This document shows, piece after piece, positions 1 through 5,337 of a stretch of DNA of 5,648 bases. The stretch is from positions 1 to 5,648 of the forward strand of contig CAZGRO010000086.1 of assembly GCA_964528315.1 (NCBI GenBank), written 5' to 3'. The notes below the pieces were generated by a model, which did no database searches, was not told the origin of the DNA, and saw only the letters and a list, made by a program, of their open reading frames with translations. Source of the stretch: JALHTG01 sp964528315 (GTDB lineage: Archaea > Thermoproteota > Bathyarchaeia > 40CM-2-53-6 > JALHTG01). Numbering within the stretch: the first letter of the stretch is position 1; each line of letters starts with the position of its first letter. A program made the translations under genes and the position numbers.

Positions 1-54
1 AAATGGTTGAGATTCCCTGTTTAAGGCTTGATTCAGGCCTGTTCCGGTGAATCC

Positions 55-68
55 TGCCTGATCAGGCA
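55..68. repeat. Perfect 14-bp palindrome TGCCTGATCAGGCA
   Basis: The 14 bases read identically on both strands. A related half, CCTGATC, recurs at 253-259 just before the TATA box. It lies about 190 bp upstream of that box. It could be a binding site for a dimeric regulator, but no partner is visible in the window. The palindrome is certain; its function is inference. Confidence 0.6.
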
Positions 69-71
69 ACA

Positions 72-81
72 TGTACGTACA
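72..81. repeat. Perfect 10-bp palindrome TGTACGTACA
   Basis: It starts three bases after the 14-bp palindrome at 55-68 and is followed by GCATATGC at 85-92. The three centres are spaced 15 and 12 bp apart, so they are not repeats of one motif but a run of different palindromes. Function is unknown. Confidence 0.5.
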
Positions 82-258
82 GGCGCATATGCAGCCCTAG
101 GTCTATCAGAAGAAAAGGCTAATCGTCCATAGTGCCATCGAAAGTTATCGGTACCGGTTGACGTTCTGCTTCACTAGATCGCTTACTGGCCAGATCAGCA
201 CATCTGCGCGCGCGGAACAACTGCGGGATTTCGCATATCATCACAGAATTGACCTGAT

Positions 259-266
259 CTTATATA
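259..266 (+). promoter_or_regulatory. Archaeal TATA box for the acyl-CoA dehydrogenase gene
   Basis: CTTATATA is close to the archaeal TATA-box consensus. Transcription normally starts about 25 nt downstream of the box centre, which predicts a start near 287-291 and an untranslated leader of roughly 13-17 nt. GTGA at 293-296 can pair with the 3' end of archaeal 16S rRNA and sits 7 nt before the ATG at 304. No strong purine-rich BRE is obvious immediately upstream. The CCTGATC half-site at 253-259 abuts the box, so a bound protein there could affect TBP access; that is inference. Confidence 0.7.
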
Positions 267-303
267 CGCAAAGGGCTCAGAGATAGCGCGCAGTGACTGA
301 ACC

Positions 304-1515
304 ATGCTTGACTTCACATTCAGCGAAGAACAGGAGCTGTTTAAACGAACAGTGAGAGATTTCTGTCAAAAGAAACTCGCACCTGTCATGAGAGACATAG
401 AGGAGAAGGAGAGAATCCCCAACGACATCATCAAAGGCATGGCTGAGCTGGGACTCATGGGGATTACAGCCTCTCCAGAGTATGGCTGCGCAGGAGCAGA
501 CCCAATACTTGCCGGAATTGCCGGCGAGGAGCTGGGCCGAGCAGATATCACCTGTGCCACCGCAGTCTATTATCTTGTCCCAGCTGCATGGGGCCACGTA
601 TTGAACACGTACGGCAAACCTGAGACAAAAAGCAAAGTGTTCCCAAGCCTGGCCAAAGGAAACTCCTTTCTCGGAATAGCCACAACCGAACCCGAGGCGG
701 GGTCAGATTTGGCGAATATGAAGACCGTTGCCAAGCGCGTGGGAAACGAGTACATCGTCAATGGAGAGAAGATGTACATCAGCGGAGTCAGAGAAATCAT
801 GGAACAGCTCGAGGAAGGCGGAGGTTACCTTACACTGGTGAAGACGGCGCCGGAGAAAGGAACGAGGGGAATGAGCTTTCTCTACATCCCCCTCAAAGGA
901 ACTGCTGGCGTCAGCTACACAATGCTAGATGATATGGGAAGGCGTGGGATCTCGACTGGAGGCTTCAAGATGGACAACGTCAGAGTTCCCATCTCGAATC
1001 TTGTTGGCGAGGAGAATCGAGGATTCTACATGGCGATGGAGGGATTTGACTACGCCCGAGCCATAATCGCAGCAGTATGTTCAGGAGCAGCCATGTCCGC
1101 GCTCGAACAGGGCATGGAATACATCAAGCAGAGGAAGGCGTTTGGCCAACCGATTGGTAGATACGAAGGCATACAGTTCAAGCTCGCAGAGGATTATGCA
1201 AAAATAGACGCAGTGAGGCTGCTTGCTTACAAGGCTTTGTGGATGCTCGGAAAGGAGATAGCTGAGAAGAAGTATTCCCGATTCGAGGTCTCCAGGGTAA
1301 TTGCGGAAGCAAAGATGCTCGCTCCTCAGTGGACCTTTGACACGATAAATGATGTGCTCCAGTGGTATGGCGCATATGGATACAGCAAAGAGTGTCCCAT
1401 AGAGGCAGGTCTGAGGGGAGCTAGATCATACATGTGGGCTGAGGGCTCAAACGAGATCATGAAGATCATAGTGGCACGAGAGCTTCTCGGCAAGGAATAC
1501 GTCGCCTACCGATAA
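304..1515 (+). CDS. Acyl-CoA dehydrogenase (FAD-dependent)
   Basis: This cytoplasmic flavoenzyme should oxidise an acyl-CoA to the 2,3-enoyl-CoA and pass electrons to ETF. The 403-residue length is typical. The N-terminal helical domain starts as expected (DFTFSEEQELFKRTVRDF). The family signature TEPEAGSD is at 128-135, the middle beta-domain follows, and the second signature QRKAFGQPIG is at 276-285. The C-terminal AEGSNEI segment places Glu380 where medium-chain enzymes have their catalytic base. Residues 160-176 appear a few residues longer than in common family members, and the usual Trp-Ile-Thr is Tyr-Ile-Ser, so the substrate cannot be read off; short or branched acyl-CoA, or alicyclic acyl-CoA, are possible. 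ATG 304 is supported by the GTGA site and the family N-terminus. The etf operon that should accept its electrons converges on it 22 bp downstream. Confidence 0.95.
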   Translation: MLDFTFSEEQELFKRTVRDFCQKKLAPVMRDIEEKERIPNDIIKGMAELGLMGITASPEYGCAGADPILAGIAGEELGRADITCATAVYYLVPAAWGHVLNTYGKPETKSKVFPSLAKGNSFLGIATTEPEAGSDLANMKTVAKRVGNEYIVNGEKMYISGVREIMEQLEEGGGYLTLVKTAPEKGTRGMSFLYIPLKGTAGVSYTMLDDMGRRGISTGGFKMDNVRVPISNLVGEENRGFYMAMEGFDYARAIIAAVCSGAAMSALEQGMEYIKQRKAFGQPIGRYEGIQFKLAEDYAKIDAVRLLAYKALWMLGKEIAEKKYSRFEVSRVIAEAKMLAPQWTFDTINDVLQWYGAYGYSKECPIEAGLRGARSYMWAEGSNEIMKIIVARELLGKEYVAYR

Positions 1516-1521
1516 CTCCCG

Positions 1522-1538
1522 TTTTCCGTTTTTCTCTT
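1522..1538 (+). terminator. T-rich terminator between convergent dehydrogenase and etfA
   Basis: The plus strand reads TTTT (1522-1525) and TTTTT (1529-1533) followed by TCTCTT, starting 7 nt after the dehydrogenase stop codon. Archaeal RNA polymerase terminates at such T tracts without a hairpin. Its last base enters the etfA stop codon. No equivalent T tract follows etfA on the minus strand, so etfA transcripts may extend as antisense into the dehydrogenase 3' end. Confidence 0.5.
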
Positions 1539-2500
1539 CAACGGACCTTCTTCAGTGATTGTATTAGTGCAGGGACTACTTGGTAGAGGTCTCCTACGAT
1601 TCCATAGTCTGCCGCGGAGAATATGGGAGAATCAGGATTGCTGTTTATCGCCATTATTGTTCGAGCGTCGGCTATGCCGGCTAGGTGTTGAATTGCTCCA
1701 GAAACTCCACATCCAATGTACAGTGCAGGACGCACCTTTCGCCCCGACAGCCCGATCCACTCAGGGAACCAGCCCAGATCAGCTGCAATCGGCCTGCTGC
1801 AGCCCACCTGCCCATTCAACACCCTAGCCAACTCTTCAAGCAGCCTGAAGTCCTCCTTTGAACGAACCCCCCGCCCACCACAGACAACTACCTTAGCGTC
1901 CTCAATGTTCCCCACCCCTAACTCCTTCTTCCTAGTCTCTTTCACATTCACCTTGGATGGAACTGATGGAGGAGCTATCTGGATTATCTCTCCTTTCCGT
2001 TTGCCTACTGTCTTCCTCTCAAACACCCGGGGTGGCACGGTTGCAATCTGTGGAAAAGTTGTGCAGATCTCCTTCGCGATTGCTTTTCCCGCATACATGA
2101 GCCTGGTGCCCAGAAGTGATCCTGTCTGGGCATCGATGTCTAGGGCTATGCAATCGGCCATACATCCAGTCTGTAAGCGTGTAGCCAGTCTGGGCGCTAT
2201 TTCCTTGCCTCTCTTTGTGGCCCCTATAAGCACAATTTCAGGTTTGTTCTGTTTCATGAGTTCAGTTAGGAAGCTGCAGTAGAACTCTGAATCAAACCGA
2301 TCAGGCGTCTCCTTTGGAGCCAGTATGGTGTCAACACCTGTCTCGAACAGCCTGTCCGCAGACTCTTCTGTGAGTGGACCCACGACGCCGCAAGTGAGCC
2401 TTGCACTCTTCTTATCAGAAAGCTCTCTTCCCTTCGAAGCAAGTTCCAAGAGAACTCTTTCGTTCTCAGAGAAAACAAATACGCCCTTGTGCTCAGTCAA
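1538..2500 (-). CDS. Electron transfer flavoprotein alpha subunit (FixB/EtfA)
   Basis: EtfA binds FAD and, with EtfB, carries electrons from acyl-CoA dehydrogenases to an ETF:quinone oxidoreductase or other acceptor. The 320 residues match the family. The N-terminal alpha/beta domain spans about 1-185. The FAD domain spans about 190-320, with VVVCGGRGV (204-212), the conserved Arg in VGCSRP (232-237), SGR (252-254, usually TGK), and the signature LYIGCGVSGAIQHLAG (260-275) followed by INSNP (285-289) and DYGIVGDL (298-305). The best start is TTG at 2500: it gives the usual short N-terminus (TEHKGVFVFSE), no ATG or GTG lies in frame nearby, and AGGAG lies 11 nt upstream. It shares the reading frame of etfB and begins 6 nt after that gene, so the two are co-transcribed and probably translationally coupled. 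Confidence 0.95.
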   Translation of the reverse strand: MTEHKGVFVFSENERVLLELASKGRELSDKKSARLTCGVVGPLTEESADRLFETGVDTILAPKETPDRFDSEFYCSFLTELMKQNKPEIVLIGATKRGKEIAPRLATRLQTGCMADCIALDIDAQTGSLLGTRLMYAGKAIAKEICTTFPQIATVPPRVFERKTVGKRKGEIIQIAPPSVPSKVNVKETRKKELGVGNIEDAKVVVCGGRGVRSKEDFRLLEELARVLNGQVGCSRPIAADLGWFPEWIGLSGRKVRPALYIGCGVSGAIQHLAGIADARTIMAINSNPDSPIFSAADYGIVGDLYQVVPALIQSLKKVR

Positions 2501-2506
2501 CTCCCA

Positions 2507-3286
2507 TCACACTCCTATGCGCTCCTTCAAGATTATCTGAGCCAGCTCCTCAGTCATCTCCTCGACCGGCCTATCGCGAATGACCACCCTTTTGCGTTTC
2601 ATCTCTGGCACGATCATTTCGAGAATTTTGATCGGCGAATCCAAAGCCACGGATTGAGAAGGCAGATCTGCCTTCGTCAATGTCTTGATCTCTTTCCTTG
2701 ATGCTGCAAGTATGGCCATAAGTGACGGAAGCCTAGGAGTGTTAACCTCTTTCGTTACTGTTACTAGAGCCGGAACGCTCAGTTCCACCATCTCGTACGA
2801 GTCTTCAAGATCCCGCTCAGCGACGATTCGCCCATCCTCAATCGTGAGTCTTCTTACATATGTTACCGGGGGTACGGACAGATGCTCAGCAAGTCTTGGT
2901 CCAACCTGTGAAGAGAAACTGTCTATCGTCGCCTCCCCTGTGAGAACTAGGTCGAATGCTCCCAGCTTTGATATTGCAGCTGCCATAACTGTGGCCGTTC
3001 CTCCGGTGTCTAGATCGGTGAAGCTGGGGTCTGTGATGAGATAGGCTTGATCCATTCCCATGGCTAGAGCTTCTCTGAGCGCTTCCTTTGCTTCTGGAGG
3101 ACCTACCGTCATAGCTATTGCCTCTCCGCCCAGCTTTGCCTTGATTCTCACAGCCTCCTCTAGCGCATTCTTGTCTATGTCACTGATCTTTCTCATGGCG
3201 CCCTTGGTGGAGGGAGATTTTGCGGCGTTTAGGTGAAGTTGGTTGACATCGATTGCGTACTTTATGCATACGATAGATCTAACCAT
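2507..3286 (-). CDS. Electron transfer flavoprotein beta subunit (FixA/EtfB)
   Basis: EtfB is the second subunit of the ETF heterodimer; it binds AMP, or a second FAD in bifurcating types, and docks the partner dehydrogenase. From ATG 3286 it is 259 residues, the usual length. Visible motifs are VCIKYAID (6-13), SDIDKNALEEAVRIK (35-49), AMTVGPPEAKEALREALAMG (58-77), DLVLTGEATID (112-122), SSQVGP (125-130) and VTYVRRL (141-147). The loop PRLPSLMAILAASRKEI (184-200) matches the recognition loop that contacts dehydrogenases. The nucleotide loop reads DSFSSQVGP where many EtfB have DGDTxQVGP, so I cannot say whether it binds AMP or a bifurcating FAD. ATG 3286 is chosen because AGGGG lies 7 nt upstream and the family N-terminus begins there. 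The frame stays open upstream to 3697, with an in-frame ATG at 3478. Confidence 0.95.
   Translation of the reverse strand: MVRSIVCIKYAIDVNQLHLNAAKSPSTKGAMRKISDIDKNALEEAVRIKAKLGGEAIAMTVGPPEAKEALREALAMGMDQAYLITDPSFTDLDTGGTATVMAAAISKLGAFDLVLTGEATIDSFSSQVGPRLAEHLSVPPVTYVRRLTIEDGRIVAERDLEDSYEMVELSVPALVTVTKEVNTPRLPSLMAILAASRKEIKTLTKADLPSQSVALDSPIKILEMIVPEMKRKRVVIRDRPVEEMTEELAQIILKERIGV
2512..2516 (-). promoter_or_regulatory. Ribosome-binding site of etfA, inside the etfB 3' end
   Basis: AGGAG on the minus strand lies 11 nt before the TTG start of etfA and within the last codons of etfB. A second purine run, GGGAG (2501-2505), touches the TTG directly and is too close to act for it. The overlap with etfB suggests coupled translation of the two subunits. 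The spacing is longer than ideal. Confidence 0.4.
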
Positions 3287-3293
3287 TTGATTG

Positions 3294-3298
3294 CCCCT
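3294..3298 (-). promoter_or_regulatory. Ribosome-binding site fixing the etfB start at 3286
   Basis: AGGGG on the minus strand is 7 nt upstream of ATG 3286. It favours this start over the upstream in-frame ATG at 3478, whose nearest purine run (GAGGT) directly abuts the codon. Confidence 0.55.
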
Positions 3299-3308
3299 GA
3301 TTTTCGCT

Positions 3309-3324
3309 CCTATGCTTTCATAGG
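3309..3324. repeat. Perfect dyad CCTATG-CTTT-CATAGG upstream of etfB
   Basis: Two 6-bp arms pair exactly around a 4-base spacer, ending 23 nt upstream of the etfB ATG. If CTTATTTG (3341-3348) is the TATA box, the predicted transcription start falls near 3319, inside the dyad. That is where a dimeric repressor would block initiation. As RNA it could form only a short hairpin. The operator role is inference from position. Confidence 0.45.
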
Positions 3325-3511
3325 TCTCTAAAGCTCTTTTCAAATAAGTCGTTCTCTCACCGATCAGCGAGCCAGCGTCAGCTATCTTGAATATCAAGCT
3401 GGCGCCCAGACAACGATCTTTCATGTGTTTCTGAATGGGGATGTCTTCTTCTGCTGAGAGCTTTAAGATGATCCTCATACCTCTAACTGCCAGACAAGGT
3501 CGTCTAAGCCC

Positions 3512-4258
3512 GTGTACAAGCTGGAACTGTACTTCAAGCCTAGCGCACGATACGAATCGGATTTGGATGGCATCAGAGAACTGGTGCGGAGGGTCGAGAA
3601 GAAGTGGAACATCCCTTGCCATGAGTTCGACATTGGCGTGTTTTCCGCTGATGAACAAACTGGACTGGCAGATGATATCCGAAGCATTCCCCCTCAAGTC
3701 AGAGGCAGAATAGTCAGCTCCAGAGGCAAGACACTTCCGCTATCAGGATCGAAGCTCTTGAATCTGGAGAACACACCTATCGTGCTGCTAAGAGAAAACG
3801 AACGAGCAGTAGATGTCTTTCCACATCTTCTCGGAACCACATACTTCGGCATAGTAACAGCTGTTGAGAAGATGCTGGCTCTGGGCCCAATCGAGTATTT
3901 CCGAAGCCGAGGTCTTCTCGAAGACCCTATTGTGAAGATTCTCGCAGATGCTCCAGAACTGATCGAGAAAGGCATGAGCTTCGTCGGATCTAATGTCGAA
4001 CTGACAGATGGATCAGTTGATCTCATTCTGCGTGATTGCGAAGGAACGGATGTTGTGATCGAAGTTGAAACAAGAGCGAGTGACCAAGCTGTTGGGCAGG
4101 TCTTGAGATTGGCCAACAGCTACGCCAGTCAAACCGGCAGGTCGCGCGTTAGAAAGGGTATTGTCTGCATTCTCTTTGATGCCGGAATACTGTCAGCGTG
4201 CAAGGAGGCCGAGGTTGAGCTTTTTCGCCTCAGTTTCGAAAGAGTTGAGGCCAGCTAG
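3512..4258 (+). CDS. NucS/DUF91-like PD-(D/E)XK nuclease-domain protein with a distinct N-terminal domain
   Basis: The C-terminal part (about 125-248) resembles the nuclease domain of archaeal NucS/EndoMS and RecB-like nucleases: APELIEKGMSFVG (147-159), the acidic strand GSVDLILRD (167-175, Asp170), VVIEVETRAS (181-190, Glu184 and Glu186) and AVGQVLRLANSY (193-204, Gln196). NucS normally has E-x-K; here it is E-x-E, as in BamHI, so catalysis is possible but unproven. The N-terminal part (1-120) has no NucS sandwich motifs (RCxVxYxG, PvNW). It begins with a beta strand, LELYFKP, followed by a helix, and later has NTPIVLLRENERAVDVFPHL (87-106), which weakly suggests a thioredoxin-like fold with a Thr-Pro turn but no CxxC. 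GTG 3512 is the first start after an in-frame stop at 3464; AAGGT lies 11 nt upstream. The gene ends 6 bp from the convergent ligase-like gene. The cellular role is unknown. Confidence 0.75.
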   Translation: MYKLELYFKPSARYESDLDGIRELVRRVEKKWNIPCHEFDIGVFSADEQTGLADDIRSIPPQVRGRIVSSRGKTLPLSGSKLLNLENTPIVLLRENERAVDVFPHLLGTTYFGIVTAVEKMLALGPIEYFRSRGLLEDPIVKILADAPELIEKGMSFVGSNVELTDGSVDLILRDCEGTDVVIEVETRASDQAVGQVLRLANSYASQTGRSRVRKGIVCILFDAGILSACKEAEVELFRLSFERVEAS

Positions 4259-4264
4259 GCAGCT

Positions 4265-5176
4265 TCACTTCAATCCTTTTCGAACGATCACTATTGGCTT
4301 GTGTGGGATGTTGTTCAGAGATTCCCATGTGACTTCGGTCAAGCCTACTCCAAGTCGCTCGGCCATATCCCAAGCCGTTCTCCCGGCCCCAGAGCCTCTC
4401 GCTCTGTTTGCTAAAGCTGCGATCCGAAGAGCTTCCTCGGCTGCAAAGGGCCGGCCGGCTAAAGCGATAGGCGTGGATCTTGCACGGAGCCTGAAAGCTC
4501 TTCCCAACATATATGCCAAGAGTCCAAGCGGCAGTATGCCTTCGACCGTCGTCTTTCTGGGCGAAACGTGAATTGTGCGCCAAGTGTAAGTCTTGTCGGA
4601 GTCAACGATCATCACGGCTACGTCTCTGGAGCTGGCCTCGCGGAGAACCCTGACTATTCTCTCTGCAACTCTTTGAGGCTGTCTTAGAGGAAGAGCGGCG
4701 TATGAGTATGGAACATTGGTGACATCGATGCCTCCTTCAGATCCATGCCTCAAAGCTTGAAGAAAACCTGCATAGGCGAGGGATAGCTGCTTGTGGGCTG
4801 CTCCCTCCTTCACTGGATACGAACGCAGTCGAAGAGTCGCAATCCTAGAGAGATGACAAAGGGGGGCAAGCAAATAACCCCAGACATGTCTCATCCAGAA
4901 ACCGGCTAGTATTCTCGCTGTCTCGCCGGGGGCAATCTTTGTTTCATCAACTATTCGTCCTTCGGCAACTGACAACGCTTTCTCTGACAGAACCACCACA
5001 TCTCGATCAAGAAGCTTTGACGCAACCGCCATGGAAATCGAGGTGAGGTAGTCGTGCCCAGGCTTCCAGTAACTGGTCTTAACAGCGATTGTACGATATT
5101 TCCCTGTCAATGCGCTTCGTCCAACTGCGTAAGCATCAGGAGATCGAAATCCGCTGCCCGATGAACTTCTATACAC
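4265..5176 (-). CDS. CofE-like F420-0:gamma-glutamyl ligase family protein
   Basis: CofE adds L-glutamate to coenzyme F420-0 using GTP and a divalent metal. Family features are VVVLSEKALSVAEGRIVDE (60-78), matching the nucleotide/metal segment of CofE, GSEGGIDVTNVPYSY (145-159), matching the GID-x-SN segment, and VMIVDSDKTYTWR (188-200), matching the conserved Asp strand. The end has GAGRTAWDMAERLGVGLTEVTW (263-284). At 303 residues it is longer than usual CofE (about 250), and residues 94-135 carry material I do not place in CofE. It resembles a long archaeal subfamily, so it may act on another substrate; no other F420 gene is in the window. The start is uncertain: GTG 5176 lies just after an in-frame stop and lacks a well-spaced ribosome site. 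TTG 5110 would remove a Ser/Gly-rich 22-residue stretch and start at TGKYRTIAVKTSYW, nearer the conserved part. Confidence 0.8.
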   Translation of the reverse strand: MYRSSSGSGFRSPDAYAVGRSALTGKYRTIAVKTSYWKPGHDYLTSISMAVASKLLDRDVVVLSEKALSVAEGRIVDETKIAPGETARILAGFWMRHVWGYLLAPLCHLSRIATLRLRSYPVKEGAAHKQLSLAYAGFLQALRHGSEGGIDVTNVPYSYAALPLRQPQRVAERIVRVLREASSRDVAVMIVDSDKTYTWRTIHVSPRKTTVEGILPLGLLAYMLGRAFRLRARSTPIALAGRPFAAEEALRIAALANRARGSGAGRTAWDMAERLGVGLTEVTWESLNNIPHKPIVIVRKGLK

Positions 5177-5337
5177 TTTTTGTTACGTGAAAGGCTCCAT
5201 GATCTCTGGAGGGTCAATCGAGCTGTACACTGGGCACAGGTATGTTAAGGGATGACGCTCAACTAGTTCTATTATGGATTATTGATCCCTGGGAATCGGG
5301 CCTGTAATCTCGTCTCGACGGAAACGTGCACAAAATC
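5177..5337. other. Intergenic gap between the CMD-like and CofE-like genes
   Basis: No gene is visible in these 161 bp. On the minus strand, CTTAACATA (5241-5249) and an AT-rich patch (about 5268-5285) are weak TATA candidates for the CofE-like gene. GGAG (5195-5198) is 18 nt from GTG 5176, too far for a ribosome site. The gap and these elements suggest the CofE-like gene is transcribed on its own and not from the CMD-like gene. A GATTTTG just after the CMD-like stop is a weak terminator candidate. Confidence 0.4.

Larger units (their letters stand above)
1..303. other. Leader region without a convincing gene, palindrome-rich
   Basis: All six frames are broken by stops within short distances, so I see no gene. 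The only coding trace is a short frame from base 3 to a TGA at 48-50 (15 codons), which could be the tail of a gene entering from the left or chance. The stretch holds many perfect palindromes: CAGGCCTG (34-41), a 14-bp one (55-68), TGTACGTACA (72-81), GCATATGC (85-92), CGGTACCG (149-156), CTGGCCAG (186-193) and GCGCGCGC (206-213). It also has GATTCA/TGAATC arms at 30-35 and 48-53. The right end carries the TATA box of the downstream dehydrogenase. I did not recognise a structured RNA. Confidence 0.7.
3287..3511. promoter_or_regulatory. Divergent control region between etfBA and the nuclease-like gene
   Basis: This 225-bp stretch separates two divergent genes and should hold both promoters. 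For etfBA, the best TATA-like elements on the minus strand are CTTATTTG (3341-3348) and CTTTAG (around 3330-3335), both moderate matches. For the rightward gene, CTTTAAGA (3461-3468) would place transcription start near 3490, followed by AAGGT (3496-3500) as ribosome site. Part of the region (3287-3478) is also an open, coding-like frame continuous with etfB, so it may not be purely intergenic. Confidence 0.4.

Noticed and set aside
3..50. Short plus-strand frame starting with ATG at base 3
   Set aside because: Only 15 codons before a stop, with no ribosome site visible and no recognisable sequence; it could be the tail of a gene from the left but cannot be supported.
206..214. GCGCGCGCG run as a Z-DNA or microsatellite element
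   Set aside because: Only about nine bases of alternating GC; too short to claim structure, and kept only as one of the palindromes.
277..597. 106-codon minus-strand frame overlapping the dehydrogenase start
   Set aside because: Cysteine-rich, implausible translation that is antisense to the conserved N-terminal domain of the dehydrogenase and covers its promoter.
1716..2282. 188-codon open frame on the plus strand
   Set aside because: It lies wholly antisense to etfA, its translation is rich in Ser, Pro and Thr without a recognisable fold, and etfA is unmistakable on the other strand.
2507..2509. TGA between etfB and etfA as a selenocysteine codon
   Set aside because: ETF has no known selenocysteine at this position, the codon sits at the natural C-terminus of EtfB, and I saw no SECIS-like hairpin nearby.
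3287..3697. etfB starting at 3697 (396 residues)
   Set aside because: The first 73 codons are antisense to the nuclease-like gene, the family N-terminus begins at ATG 3286, and a ribosome site is present there. The shorter 3287-3478 extension is kept only as a finding.
4161..4571. 136-codon plus-strand frame across the end of the nuclease-like gene and into the CofE-like gene
   Set aside because: It overlaps two well-supported genes in other frames and its translation has no recognisable domain.
5276..5288. GGAT-TATTG-ATCC as a terminator or operator hairpin
   Set aside because: Arms of only 4 bp, expected often by chance, and no T tract follows it on either strand.
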